64,000 nt of DNA from Kallotenue papyrolyticum (GCF_000526415.1 NZ_JAGA01000004.1:124001-188000), one strand, 5' to 3'. Counted from the first letter of the stretch, positions 30,502-42,352 are shown. Numbers and translations: made by a program. The notes: generated by a model from the letters alone, not told the origin.

Positions 30502-31014
30502 CTACTTGCCGGGGTAGTCCTCCGGCAGACGCGCGCCCGTCAGACAGGCGCCCGACAGGTCGGCGCCCTCCAACTGTGCGCCCAGCAGACAGGCGCCCGA
30601 CAGGTCGGCGCCGGCGAGATCGGCGTGGCGCAGGTCAGCCTCGCGCAGATCGGCGCGGATCAGGCAGGCCTTGAGCAGCAGCGCCTCGCGTAGATCGACG
30701 CCACGCAGATCGGCATAGCGCAGATCGGCGCCGTTCAGGGTCGCGCCCCGCAGCCGCGCACCAGCCAGGGAGGCATGGCGCAGCGTGGCCACGCTCAGAT
30801 CGGCTGCCTGTGCTTCCGCCTCGCGCAGGTCGGCGCGGCTCAGATCGCTGCCGATCAGCCGCGCACCGGTCAGGCGGGCGCGAGCCAGACGGGCACGCCG
30901 CAGCGACGCCTTCCGCAGGTCGGCGCGGCTCAGGTCCTGGCCGCTGAGATCGGCATCATCGAGCTGCGCCCGCAGGGCGCGCTGGGTCTCGCTGTGGTAG
31001 GGAACGGCGCTCAT
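30502..31014 (-). CDS. Pentapeptide-repeat protein
   Basis: 170-aa protein almost wholly built of A(D/N)LXX-type pentapeptide repeats (LSRADLRKASLRRARL ... GADLSGACLLGAQLEGADLSG), expected to form a right-handed quadrilateral beta-helix. A short non-repeat N terminus (MSAVPYHSETQRALRAQ) precedes. Some such proteins mimic DNA and protect gyrase, but most have no known function. It follows aceA by 39 nt on the same strand, possibly as a distal operon gene. The repeats explain the periodic DNA here. Confidence 0.85.
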   Translation of the reverse strand: MSAVPYHSETQRALRAQLDDADLSGQDLSRADLRKASLRRARLARARLTGARLIGSDLSRADLREAEAQAADLSVATLRHASLAGARLRGATLNGADLRYADLRGVDLREALLLKACLIRADLREADLRHADLAGADLSGACLLGAQLEGADLSGACLTGARLPEDYPGK

Positions 31015-31053
31015 AGCTCTCCTCCGCGCGTAGGTGCCCGCTGGGGCGACAGC

Positions 31054-32337
<1,284 letters not shown>

Positions 32338-32342
32338 GGCCG

Positions 32343-33956
<1,614 letters not shown>

Positions 33957-34082
33957 GGTGTGCTCTCCTTGGGTGGTTGAGCAGCGCCTGGTACGGAGTC
34001 GCGCCGTTTCGATCTGGCTCGATCGTACCAACGCGCCTGCGGTTTGTCCCTCTGCGAGTGGTTAAAGCGGGGGTATCTTTCC

Positions 34083-34155
34083 GGACAGGTTGGCCCCTGT
34101 CCACCTGGACAGGAGGCGTCGAGGGTGCTGCGCTGCGGCTCACCTCCTTTGGCGA
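34083..34155 (-). ncRNA. Candidate structured leader upstream of aceB
   Basis: Within the 305-nt gap before aceB, the heptamer GGACAGG occurs at 34083-34089 and 34107-34113 with its complement CCTGTCC at 34096-34102 (plus-strand reading). On the transcript the middle copy can pair with either neighbour but not both. An AGGAGG/CCTCCT pair encloses this region. It could be a switch between two hairpins. I do not recognise a known riboswitch class and no clear promoter boxes were found, so this is tentative. The rest of the gap shows nothing else. Confidence 0.4.
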
Positions 34156-34261
34156 CGCGGCGGGCTACCGCCGACCGATCGTCATCTATTGTAGCCATAA
34201 ACGACGACAGAGGCGCAGCGCGCCCCTGCCGTCGGTAGCCGATCGGTCAGGCCCGTGCCGC

Positions 34262-35662
34262 TCAACGCACGCGGCTGGCCAGATAATCGATCATGTCGAT
34301 TTTGGTGATGATGCCGGTCGGTCGCTGCTCGTCGTCCACCACGATCGCCACGGCGCCGCGGCTGGCCAGGTCGCTGAGCTGATCCAGCGCGGTGTCGGGC
34401 CGCACCGCCACGAAGTTCTGGCTGATGATGTCGCAGATCGGGTGGTCGATCGCGCCTTCGCCGCTGAGCATGTAGTTGAGCAGATCAACCTCGCTGATCA
34501 GCCCGATCAGGCGGCCATCCTCGTCCACAACCGGCATCTGCGAGATACCGTCGCTCTTCATGCGTGCGATCACGTTGCCGACCGTGTCGTTGCAGGTCGC
34601 GGTGATCACGCCGCGGTTACGCAGCTGCAGCAGCTCGCTGACCGTGCCGCTCTCCAGAAAGCCGTTCTCGCGCATCCAGTCGTCGGAGAAGATCTTGGAC
34701 AGGTAGCGCGAGCCGGAGTCGGGCAGCAGCACTACCACGGTCTTGTCGGAGCCGAGGTTGTGAGCGCGAATCCAGCGCAGCGCGCCGGCCACCGCCATGC
34801 CGCTCGAGCCGCCGACGAACAGCCCTTCTTCGCGCACCAGCCGCCGTGTCATCAGGAATGCCTCTTTGTCGCCTACCTGCACCACATCGTCTACCACGCT
34901 GAAGTCCATGGTAGTCGGCAGAAAGTCCTCGCCCACGCCCTCGACCTTGTAGCTATGCGCCTGGCCGAGCTGGCCGGTGCGGAAGTATTCGGTGTAGAGC
35001 GAGCCGACCGGATCGACGCCGACGGTGATCAGCGCCGGCTTCTGCTCCTTGAGGTAGCGCGAGGTGCCGCTGATCGTGCCGCCGGTGCCCATGCCGGCCA
35101 CAAACACATCGACCGTGCCGCCGGTTTGCTGCCAGATTTCGGGGCCGGTGGTGCGGTAGTGCGCTTCGGGATTGGCCGGATTCCAGTACTGCCCGGCCAG
35201 AATCGCGTTGGGCGTCTCCTCGGCGATGCGCCTGGAGACCGAGTAGTAGGAGCGTGGATCGTCCGGCTCGACAGCGGTGGGGGTGATCACGACGCGCGCG
35301 CCAAAGGCCCGCAATTGGCGGATCTTCTCCTCGCTCATCTTGTCGGGCATGACGAAAACGCACTTGTAGCCTTTGATCGCCGCGGCGATCGCCAACCCAA
35401 CGCCGGTGTTGCCGCTGGTCGGCTCGACGATCGTGCCGCCGGGCTTGATCAGGCCGCGCCGCTCGGCGTCCTCCAGCATGGCGATGCCGATGCGGTCTTT
35501 GACCGAGCCGCCGGGATTCATGAACTCGCACTTGGCCAGCACGGTGGCCTTGATATCGCCGACGACCTTATTGAGCCGCACCAGGGGCGTATTGCCGATC
35601 GCTTCCAGGATATTCTGCTTGATATCGAGCGCGGTGGGCGCACTCGGCTCGCTGATGGCCAT
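34262..35662 (-). CDS. Cystathionine beta-synthase (PLP domain plus CBS pair)
   Basis: 466 aa. The N-terminal fold-type II PLP domain (about 1-320) has the Schiff-base lysine in NPGGSVKDRIG, the substrate loop EPTSGNTGVG and the phosphate-binding GTGGTISG. The C-terminal ~130 residues form two CBS motifs (CNDTVGNVIARMKSDGISQMPVVDEDG and RPDTALDQLSDLASRGAVAIVVD), which in eukaryotic enzymes bind SAM. It may make cystathionine from homocysteine and serine, or act as cysteine synthase using sulfide from the sulfate operon. AGGAGG precedes the ATG. Confidence 0.9.
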   Translation of the reverse strand: MAISEPSAPTALDIKQNILEAIGNTPLVRLNKVVGDIKATVLAKCEFMNPGGSVKDRIGIAMLEDAERRGLIKPGGTIVEPTSGNTGVGLAIAAAIKGYKCVFVMPDKMSEEKIRQLRAFGARVVITPTAVEPDDPRSYYSVSRRIAEETPNAILAGQYWNPANPEAHYRTTGPEIWQQTGGTVDVFVAGMGTGGTISGTSRYLKEQKPALITVGVDPVGSLYTEYFRTGQLGQAHSYKVEGVGEDFLPTTMDFSVVDDVVQVGDKEAFLMTRRLVREEGLFVGGSSGMAVAGALRWIRAHNLGSDKTVVVLLPDSGSRYLSKIFSDDWMRENGFLESGTVSELLQLRNRGVITATCNDTVGNVIARMKSDGISQMPVVDEDGRLIGLISEVDLLNYMLSGEGAIDHPICDIISQNFVAVRPDTALDQLSDLASRGAVAIVVDDEQRPTGIITKIDMIDYLASRVR

Positions 35663-35747
35663 GGGTCATGCCTCCTCGGATCTCGCCGTTGAGATGCTTG
35701 GCGTTATGGTAGCATATTCGGAGCGCAATGGCGCGGCTTAAACGCGC

Positions 35748-35772
35748 ACGCCAGCCGGGTCAGGGCTGGCGT
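35748..35772 (-). terminator. 9-bp hairpin after the tRNA cluster
   Basis: ACGCCAGCC (35748-35756) pairs perfectly with GGCTGGCGT (35764-35772). It lies 3 nt beyond the encoded CCA of tRNA-Phe, followed on the transcript by GCGCGTTTAAG. Likely the transcription end of the tRNA cluster. Confidence 0.6.
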
Positions 35773-35775
35773 GGC

Positions 35776-35851
35776 TGGTGCCAAGGACCGGGATCGAACC
35801 GGTGACCCCACACTTTTCAGGCGTGTGCTCTACCAACTGAGCTACCTTGGC
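35776..35851 (-). tRNA. tRNA-Phe (GAA)
   Basis: 76 nt with encoded CCA. The acceptor stem GCCAAGG/CCTTGGC, D arm GCTCAGTTGGTAGAGC, anticodon loop CTGAAAA (anticodon GAA) and T arm ending GGTTCGATCCC are all intact. Last of three tRNAs transcribed on the minus strand. Confidence 0.97.
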
Positions 35852-35863
35852 GCGCAACAACCA

Positions 35864-35939
<76 letters not shown>

Positions 35940-35992
35940 GTTGCCGATGAGCAATGGCCTTAGCTGCGCGGCGTTCGCCTTGCTCATGGCAC

Positions 35993-36077
35993 TGGTGCCG
36001 AGGATGGGACTTGAACCCATACGGATTTCTCCACACGCCCCTCAAACGTGCGCGTCTGCCAATTCCGCCACCTCGGC
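35993..36077 (-). tRNA. tRNA-Leu (GAG)
   Basis: 85 nt with encoded CCA and a long variable arm (TGGAGAAATCC). Acceptor GCCGAGG/CCTCGGC. The anticodon stem CACGT/GCGTG (one U-G pair) with loop TTGAGGG places GAG at the anticodon. First tRNA of the cluster. Confidence 0.95.
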
Positions 36078-36090
36078 ATAGGCACCGCGT

Positions 36091-36118
36091 ATTATACCCT
36101 CAGCTGGTCATTTGTCAA
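36091..36118 (-). promoter_or_regulatory. Promoter of the Leu-Val-Phe tRNA cluster
   Basis: On the minus strand TTGACA (36113-36118) and TATAAT (36091-36096), 16 nt apart. Both boxes match consensus. Transcription would begin about 7 nt before tRNA-Leu. The ~190 nt between this promoter and the next gene contain an A/T-rich patch near 36230-36255 that may hold the opposite promoter. Confidence 0.88.
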
Positions 36119-36310
36119 GCCAGCCGCGCGCCTGTCGGCCGTCGCCATGCACCTGCTGAGCGCCACTGCAGACCGCTGTTGTTCACTCCAAGCTGCTAGA
36201 GGGCGTAACATTTGCGCGACAGCAGCGTTTACTATGTATAGTACTTTAGTACCATACCGCTGTGGTCGTCGGGGCCGCAGCGCCGCTCGCTCATGGGGTA
36301 TCGAGGGAAG

Positions 36311-37447
36311 ATGCAGCGTCTGCGTCATATCTGGGCAACGCGCCGTTCACGCTCGCCGCTTCACCTGCTGGTGTTGGCGGGCTGTTTGGGGCTGGCCGGC
36401 GTGATTGGTTGGGGTGTCGCCAGCTACGGCGCCGGCGATGGCGCACCGGGCGGCAACTTTGTCTGGCGGCAACCAACCGCGACGACCACACTTGCGCCGG
36501 GGCTGAACCTGACGGTTGGCCAGGTCGATCCGCAACCGACGCCCGTGCCGGCTCGTTCGCTCACCGATACGATCCTGGATTTCTTCGGCCTAGACCCTGG
36601 CCCGACGGTTGCGCCCGTCGAGCCACTGGTGGGCGATGCGCTGCCCTCGCCGATAAACACCGTACTCGCAGCCACCCAGCCGCCGCTTGCAACCGACACG
36701 CGCCAACCACCGCGCCAAACGCCGACCGCCGACCGTCGGCAGCCGACGACGCCGTCCACGGCACGCCGCAGCCCCACGGCCTCCATGCCCCGCACGCCGA
36801 CGCCACAGCCGGCAAGCGGTCCCTCACAGGGCGTCGCCAGCACCACTGAACCATCGGCGACCGCCGGGAGTAGCGCACCACCGCCCAGAACTGCCGGCCC
36901 CTCGGCGACAGCCGCGCCACCACAGGATATGTCGCCCGTGCCTTCCGGCGCCGCGCCGCCGCGCACGCCCACGGCCACGTCGCGTCCAACCTCACCGCCG
37001 GAAGGGAGCGTGCCGTCACCACAACCGGGAGTGAGCGCCACGCCACGGCCAAGCGCGACGGCCACCAATCCACCGACGGTACCGCCTGCGCCAACGCGCA
37101 CGCCTCATCCGTCGCCCACCGACGTTCCAACGCGCACGCCTCATCCGTCGCCCACCGACGTTCCAACGCGCACACCGAAACCAACGCGCACGCCGCGCCC
37201 AACGGCCACGCCCGTGCCCATGCCGACGCTCCCTCTCCCTACGATCGATCCGCCGCCGACGCCTCCGGCGACATCGACAGCGACGCCCCTGCCTCCGGCG
37301 ACACCGACAGCAACGCCGAAGCCAACGCCTACGGATGAGCCGACACCGACCGAGGAGCCAACCGCGACGCCGACACCGACCGAGGAGCTCACACCAACGG
37401 AGACACCGACATTTCCGCCGCTGCCTGGCCCTGACCGTGCGATCTGA
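36311..37447 (+). CDS. Membrane-anchored Pro/Thr/Ser-rich surface protein
   Basis: 378 aa. A basic N terminus (MQRLRHIWATRRSRS) and one membrane helix (LHLLVLAGCLGLAGVIGWGVASYG, about residues 18-41) anchor a long extracytoplasmic tail. The tail is dominated by Pro/Thr/Ser/Ala with repeats such as TPTPTEE and TRTPHPSPTDVP. It has no catalytic domain; the tail could be O-glycosylated or span the cell wall. GAGGGAAG sits directly before the ATG at 36311; an ATG at 36293 is also in frame. Its 3' part carries a 36-bp tandem repeat. Confidence 0.65.
   Translation: MQRLRHIWATRRSRSPLHLLVLAGCLGLAGVIGWGVASYGAGDGAPGGNFVWRQPTATTTLAPGLNLTVGQVDPQPTPVPARSLTDTILDFFGLDPGPTVAPVEPLVGDALPSPINTVLAATQPPLATDTRQPPRQTPTADRRQPTTPSTARRSPTASMPRTPTPQPASGPSQGVASTTEPSATAGSSAPPPRTAGPSATAAPPQDMSPVPSGAAPPRTPTATSRPTSPPEGSVPSPQPGVSATPRPSATATNPPTVPPAPTRTPHPSPTDVPTRTPHPSPTDVPTRTPKPTRTPRPTATPVPMPTLPLPTIDPPPTPPATSTATPLPPATPTATPKPTPTDEPTPTEEPTATPTPTEELTPTETPTFPPLPGPDRAI
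37091..37180 (+). repeat. 36-bp tandem repeat in the Pro/Thr-rich gene
   Basis: Two exact or nearly exact copies start at 37091 and 37127, and a truncated third at 37163. They encode PTRTPHPSPTDV-type repeats. The in-frame period (12 codons) means slippage would change tail length without frameshift. Confidence 0.8.
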
Positions 37448-37548
37448 CCGGTAGGGCACGCCGTCATCTTGACATCACCAATGGGTGATGGTAGCGTTCA
37501 GCGCAGCGGGCAGGTGTGCCTGCTGACCAAGCTCCCAACGCATACGCG

Positions 37549-38298
37549 ATGTACATTCTGGTCACCAACGACGATGGCGTGCAGAGTCCTGGTCTGCTCG
37601 CCCTACGGCAGGCGCTGGACACCGTCGGCGAGACGGTGGTGGTCGCGCCCGAACGCAACTGGAGCGCCGCCTCCGCCGCGCGCACGCTGTTCGATCCCCT
37701 ACGCATCGACCCCGTGCCCATGGCCGATGGCCGTCAAGCCTTTGTGTGCAGCGGCACGCCCGGCGACTGCGTCGCGCTGGCGCTGCTCGGCTTCCTGGAG
37801 CTCCGTCCGGACCTGGTCGTCTCCGGCATCAACATCGGCCCCAATCTGGGCAACGATGTGAGCTACTCCGGCACCGTCGCCGCCGCCCGCGAGGGGGCGA
37901 TGATGGGCGTTCCGGCGATCGCCGTCTCACTGGACGGACGACGCCATGACGATTTCAAACCGGCCGCTGCCTATGCTGCGCGGTTGGCCCAGGCCGCCGT
38001 CCGTCATGGTCTGACGCCCGAGGTAGTCCTCAACGTCAACGTGCCGCGCGGGCCGATCCGCGGCGTGCTGGTAACGCGTCTGGGCCGGCGCATCTACCGC
38101 GACGAGCTGATCGTCCGCCATGATCCACGCGGACGGCCCTACTACTGGCTGGGCGGCGGCGAACCGGAGGGCGAGCTGACCGAAGGAACCGATACCGCCG
38201 CGGTAGCGCACGGCTACATTTCGGTCACGCCCATTCACTTCGATCTAACCGATCAGCGCTGGCTAGAACGCCTGCAACACTGGCGGTTGGACGTCTGA
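37549..38298 (+). CDS. surE: 5'/3'-nucleotidase SurE
   Basis: Metal-dependent nucleotidase acting on nucleoside monophosphates. 249 aa. The family start MYILVTNDDGVQSPGL carries the metal-binding Asp pair. Other family blocks are VVVAPERNWSAASAA, CSGTPGDCVALAL, VVSGINIGPNLGNDVSYSGTVAAAREGA and TDTAAVAHGYISVTPI. The ATG at 37549 matches the family start; a GTG 33 nt upstream is in frame and has a slightly better ribosome-binding context. Confidence 0.93.
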   Translation: MYILVTNDDGVQSPGLLALRQALDTVGETVVVAPERNWSAASAARTLFDPLRIDPVPMADGRQAFVCSGTPGDCVALALLGFLELRPDLVVSGINIGPNLGNDVSYSGTVAAAREGAMMGVPAIAVSLDGRRHDDFKPAAAYAARLAQAAVRHGLTPEVVLNVNVPRGPIRGVLVTRLGRRIYRDELIVRHDPRGRPYYWLGGGEPEGELTEGTDTAAVAHGYISVTPIHFDLTDQRWLERLQHWRLDV

Positions 38299-38316
38299 GC
38301 CACGCCTTGCTATAAT
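38287..38316 (+). promoter_or_regulatory. Promoter of the PP2C-like sensor gene
   Basis: TTGGAC (38287-38292), 18 nt, TATAAT (38311-38316), with TGC in front of the -10 box (extended -10). The -35 box overlaps the last codons of surE. The leader is about 65 nt. Confidence 0.7.
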
Positions 38317-38387
38317 CGACGGCAGAGACATGGCGTGAACGAGCACGCGCCGCGGCGCGCCTGCTCGGTCCGCGCCTATGGGGATTG

Positions 38388-40955
38388 ATGTCCGCCAAGT
38401 TCCACACCATCGTCAAACAGTGGGGCCTGGTCAGCGGCGTGCGCCAGGTCAACAGCGACCTGATTACGATCAGCGCGCCGCCATCGCCGTTCGCGCCGCA
38501 AACGCGCAAAGGGCGGTTGATCCTGCTGGTCGAAACCGAGGGCGATCTGGCGCGTGGCCGCGAAGCCTGCCAGCTTGTCGCCACCACGCTGCGCGACACC
38601 TTCTACGCCGACGGCTCACTCAGCATCACCTCGTCGTTGCGGCGCGCGATCAAGGCAGCCAACGCCGCGCTCTACCGCTACAACTTCGAAGCACCGGCGC
38701 ACAAGCATGCGCACGTCGGCGTGACCTGCGCGGTGATCCATGGTCGCGATCTGTTCCTTACGCAGGTGCCGCCGGCGCAGGCCTACCTGGCATCCGCCGG
38801 CAAGCTCCGGGCGATGCCCCTGCCGCTGAGCTGGGGGCCCAGTATGGACGGCGCGGCGCTGCTGCGCCAGGGCGCACTGGGGACCAGCCTCGGTTCCGAG
38901 CCGGAATTTTCGCGCGCGGTGCTGCAGCCAGGCGATACGCTCGTGCTCTGCTCCAGCAATATCGCGCAGCTATTAGGTAAAACGCAGGCTGAGGAGCTGT
39001 TCTGTTACAACGACGCCGAGACCATCGCCGAAACGCTCTACCGCTGCTGCCGCGAGGCCGGTCTGCCCGAAGCGCACGCCGCGGTGATCGAGATCGTCGA
39101 TCGGCCAACGCCTGCCGAGCAGCCCACGCCGCCGCCACCGCCCGCCCTGCCGCAGCACCAGCCTGAGCCACCGCGGAGCGGCTGGCTTGCCCGTCTCCGT
39201 CGTCAGGCGGTGGCTACAACCACGAGTGCTCCCGCGCCCGAGCCACAGCCGAGGCCCGCAGCGGCGCCGCCCGCGCCATCCGCGCCGGCGCTGCTGCCCG
39301 ATCGCGCGCCGGCCACGCCCCAGGTCGCTGTCGTAGCGCGCCCGACGCCGGAGCTGCTGCCCGTCGCCGAGCCGTGGCCGTTGCCACCCAGCGCGTTTCT
39401 GGGCGAGGGCGAGTACGGTGGCACGACGCGCCCGCCAGCGGTCCAGCGCCGCGCACCCGTGATCGATCTCTCCGACAACACCGGCTTGCCGGTTGACTTT
39501 GCGGCGTTGCCGCCCAAGCCCACGCCGCCACCGCCCACACCGCTGGAACGCCTGACGCTGCCGCTGCGGCGTCTGATGGCCGAGCTGCTGAGCGGCATGG
39601 CCAACCTGCCGCGCCGAACGGCGCGCCCTGCCGAACGGCTGCCCGCGCCGGGACTGCGCCTGAAGGGCCTGACCTATCGCCGTCGGCGACCACCGCTGCC
39701 CTGGTTCAACATCCTGCTGATCGTTGGCATCGTCGCGCTGTTGATCGTGATCGGCATCCAGCAAAACCGCCGCCGCGATCAGGCCCAGATCGAGGCCGCG
39801 CTGAGTCAGGTCGCGAGCGCGGTCAGCAGCGCGCTGCGCAGCGATGATCCCCAGGCTGCGCAGCAGTTGCTGGCGCGCGCCGAACAGGCGCTCAGCCCCG
39901 GCGGCGCGGTCGGCACGTTGATCCAGAGCGGTCTGATCACCACCACCAAACCGCTGGTCTGGTCGCGCTACCTGGAGGTGCGGCGCGGCTACGATCAGGC
40001 CATGGCGACGATCAACCGCATCGGCTTCCTCGACGAGCTGGAGACGGTGGCGACGCTGCCCGGCGCGGAGGGACTGATCGAGCGCGTGGTGGTCGGCACG
40101 ACCACGACCATCTCCGACACGCCGCCGGTATTCTACCTGGATCGCGGCAATGGCCTGCTGTACGAGGCCGGACGCAGCGAGCCGTTGCTGCGCCAGGAGC
40201 TGGAGATCGGCCCCTTCGTTACCGGTCCGATCCGCGACATGCTCTGGCGCGAGGGCAACATCATCGCCTTTGACCGTGGCGATCAGCTCTTCCCGATCTA
40301 CCACGTCTACCTGCGCAGCGGCGAGGACTGGCTGGCCAACCAACTCAACAAGACCGAGCACATGGAGCCGGCGGACGGTGATCTGCCCATGGCCACCTTT
40401 GGCGGTCACCTCTACGTCTGGGACGCGCGCGAACGCCAGATCTGGCGCTACTACAGCGGCATGTACGCCGACATGCCGCAGCCCTGGATCACCAACGCCG
40501 GCGGCGCCAACCTGGAGCAGGTGGTGGATATCGAGATCGATGGCCGCATCTGGCTGCTCAACCGCAATGGCAGCATTCTGGTCTTTGAAGGCGGCCAGCT
40601 CGTTAAGCAACTGCCGCCGCCGGAGCTGAGCGTGCCGCTTGGCGCCATTTCGCGCTTCGTGGTCACGCCCGATATCCTCAGCGCCGATGGTTTGACCGTC
40701 GAGCAGCCCGGTTCGATCTATCTGCTCGACCTGCGCAACGAGCGCATTCTGCAGCTCAGCAAGGAGGACGGCAGCTTGATCCAGCAGATCCAGGCGCGCA
40801 CGCGTGGCCCGCTCAATCAGGTCAGCGACCTGGCGGTGGATGCGGCGCGCCGCACGATCTACCTGGCCAATGGTCCGCGCGTGCTGCGCGCCGCGCTGCC
40901 CGAACCGCCCGCGCCGCCGGCCGAGGAGCGCGCCACCGCCACGCCCGCGCCCTGA
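38388..40955 (+). CDS. Degenerate PP2C-like domain, membrane helix and extracellular propeller-like sensor
   Basis: 855 aa. Residues ~1-240 follow a PP2C (serine/threonine phosphatase) layout: GLVSGVRQVNSD, a region matching the metal-binding loop, then LQPGDTLVLCSSNIAQLL. The catalytic metal ligands look lost: VETEGD replaces the VADGMGG-type motif and CSSN the usual CSDG. A Pro-rich linker (~240-440) leads to one membrane helix (FNILLIVGIVALLIVIGI). The outer half (~470-830) has repeated beta motifs such as DRGNGLLYEAG and IEIDGRIWLLNRNG, like a six-bladed propeller. It probably transmits an outside signal without phosphatase activity. TTG-ATG at the start; ATG 38388 chosen. Confidence 0.7.
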   Translation: MSAKFHTIVKQWGLVSGVRQVNSDLITISAPPSPFAPQTRKGRLILLVETEGDLARGREACQLVATTLRDTFYADGSLSITSSLRRAIKAANAALYRYNFEAPAHKHAHVGVTCAVIHGRDLFLTQVPPAQAYLASAGKLRAMPLPLSWGPSMDGAALLRQGALGTSLGSEPEFSRAVLQPGDTLVLCSSNIAQLLGKTQAEELFCYNDAETIAETLYRCCREAGLPEAHAAVIEIVDRPTPAEQPTPPPPPALPQHQPEPPRSGWLARLRRQAVATTTSAPAPEPQPRPAAAPPAPSAPALLPDRAPATPQVAVVARPTPELLPVAEPWPLPPSAFLGEGEYGGTTRPPAVQRRAPVIDLSDNTGLPVDFAALPPKPTPPPPTPLERLTLPLRRLMAELLSGMANLPRRTARPAERLPAPGLRLKGLTYRRRRPPLPWFNILLIVGIVALLIVIGIQQNRRRDQAQIEAALSQVASAVSSALRSDDPQAAQQLLARAEQALSPGGAVGTLIQSGLITTTKPLVWSRYLEVRRGYDQAMATINRIGFLDELETVATLPGAEGLIERVVVGTTTTISDTPPVFYLDRGNGLLYEAGRSEPLLRQELEIGPFVTGPIRDMLWREGNIIAFDRGDQLFPIYHVYLRSGEDWLANQLNKTEHMEPADGDLPMATFGGHLYVWDARERQIWRYYSGMYADMPQPWITNAGGANLEQVVDIEIDGRIWLLNRNGSILVFEGGQLVKQLPPPELSVPLGAISRFVVTPDILSADGLTVEQPGSIYLLDLRNERILQLSKEDGSLIQQIQARTRGPLNQVSDLAVDAARRTIYLANGPRVLRAALPEPPAPPAEERATATPAP

Positions 40956-40984
40956 CGCCAGGCGGCCGCACAGGAGCCCACACG

Positions 40985-41680
40985 ATGCTGCCGATCCAAT
41001 CGCCGGCGCACAGCGACCTGCACGCCGCGTATGCCACCGGAGCGTGTCCGATCTGCGCACTGCTGGCGCGCAGCGAACGACGCTACATCGACGCTGCCCT
41101 GTACGAGCACGTCACCGATGCCACCTGGCGCGCCCAGGTGCGTGAGGCGCGTGGGTTTTGCGCCCTACACACCGAGCGCGTGCTGGAAGTGAGTCGCTCG
41201 GCGCTGGGCGTGGCGTTGGTCGCTGCCGATATCCTCAAAACCGTGCGCACGGCGCTGCCCGCCGCGACACCGGCGCGGCGCTGGCGGCGCGGTTCACGCA
41301 GTCGCGCCGCGGCAGAGGCTGTGCGCCCCCGCCGACGCTGCCCGCTCTGTGGCTATCTGGAGCAGTTGAGCGCCGTGTACATTAGTGCGCTGCTCGACGA
41401 TCTGGCGACCGACGCGGGCCGGCAGGCATATGCCGCGTCGCCGGGCTTGTGCCTACCACACTTCGGTGCTGCTGCCGCACGCGGCAGCGCCGGATTTGCT
41501 GTAGTGCAGGAACATCAGACGCGCGCCTGGCAGCAGTTGGAGCATGAGCTGGAGGAGTTTGCCCGCAAACACGACTACCGCAACGCCGGCGCCGCCATGA
41601 CCGAGGCCGAACGCGACGCCTGGCGCCGCGCGCTGCGCCTGCTGGCCGGGAGCCAGCCCACCATGCCCAGCGGGCGCTGA
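40985..41680 (+). CDS. DUF6062-like cysteine-motif protein
   Basis: 231 aa. Two similar modules each have CPxC followed by a GxC....H element: CPICALL ... RGFCALHTERVL, then CPLCGYL ... PGLCLPHFGAA. The spacing suggests two metal-binding or Fe-S-like helical modules. I match it to DUF6062-type proteins; no enzyme activity is known. AGGAGC precedes the ATG; it follows the PP2C-like gene by 29 nt and may share its operon. Confidence 0.6.
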   Translation: MLPIQSPAHSDLHAAYATGACPICALLARSERRYIDAALYEHVTDATWRAQVREARGFCALHTERVLEVSRSALGVALVAADILKTVRTALPAATPARRWRRGSRSRAAAEAVRPRRRCPLCGYLEQLSAVYISALLDDLATDAGRQAYAASPGLCLPHFGAAAARGSAGFAVVQEHQTRAWQQLEHELEEFARKHDYRNAGAAMTEAERDAWRRALRLLAGSQPTMPSGR

Positions 41681-41694
41681 GATGCCCGCCGCAC

Positions 41695-42342
41695 TCACAC
41701 CAGGCCAAGCTTGCTGGCGGCATAGACGATCTCGGTGCGCGCGCGCACGTCCAGCTTGTCCATGATATTGCGTAAGTGGTACTTGACCGTGCTTTCGCTG
41801 ATGTGCAGCGCCAGACCGATCTGGCGGTTGCTGTAGCCGGCGGCCAGCAGGCGGATGACCTCCTTCTCGCGGTCGGTCAGGTCAAGCCGCGCGCGCTCCT
41901 GGTCGCGCCGTCCCAGGTTTTTGAGCACCAGCGGCGTGATGCGTGTATCGATCGCCGCTTCGCCACGACTCACGGCGCGGATCATCTTGATCAGATCGAC
42001 GGCATCCACATCCTTGAGCACATAGCCCTTGGCGCCGTTTTGGAGCGCCTGGAGCACGAGCCGCTCTTCGGGAAACGTCGTCAGCACGATCACGCCCACG
42101 TCGGGATAGCGCTGGCTGAGCGCGCGGCAGGCGTTCAGGCCGCGCTCGGTGCCGTGCTGGCCGATGCTCAGATCGAGCAGCACAATATCAGGCCGCAGCG
42201 AGTCGATCAGCGGCAGCGCGGCTTCGGGATCGTCGGCCTCGCCGACCACGCGGATCTGTGGCTCCAGCTCCAGGATCGCGCGCAGACCCTGACGCACAAT
42301 GCCGTGGTCATCGATCAGCATGATGCGAATTGGCGCTTCCAT
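41695..42342 (-). CDS. NarL/LuxR-family response regulator
   Basis: 215 aa. Receiver domain with DDH near residues 11-13, phospho-acceptor Asp57 in IVLLDLSIG, Thr in VLTTFPEE and Lys in YVLKDVD. The C-terminal LuxR-type helix-turn-helix reads LTDREKEVIRLLAAGYSNRQIGLALHISESTVKYHLRNI. It presumably controls transcription in response to the histidine kinase encoded just upstream (10 nt gap). Start 42342 follows GAGGAG. Target genes cannot be told. Confidence 0.95.
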   Translation of the reverse strand: MEAPIRIMLIDDHGIVRQGLRAILELEPQIRVVGEADDPEAALPLIDSLRPDIVLLDLSIGQHGTERGLNACRALSQRYPDVGVIVLTTFPEERLVLQALQNGAKGYVLKDVDAVDLIKMIRAVSRGEAAIDTRITPLVLKNLGRRDQERARLDLTDREKEVIRLLAAGYSNRQIGLALHISESTVKYHLRNIMDKLDVRARTEIVYAASKLGLV

Positions 42343-42352
42343 GCCGCGCTCC

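Noticed and set aside
30502-31014. Periodic DNA resembling a repeat array or CRISPR
   Set aside because: The period is 15 nt and is explained by pentapeptide-repeat codons; there are no spacers.
34083-34113. Known riboswitch upstream of aceB
   Set aside because: The conserved cores of SAM, cobalamin, TPP, glycine, FMN and guanidine classes were not found; kept only as an unclassified structured leader.
37091-37180. Direct repeats as a possible CRISPR fragment
   Set aside because: Repeats are contiguous with no unique spacers and lie in frame within a coding sequence.
38973-41060. 695-codon minus-strand ORF
   Set aside because: Antisense shadow of the PP2C-like gene; no conserved blocks.
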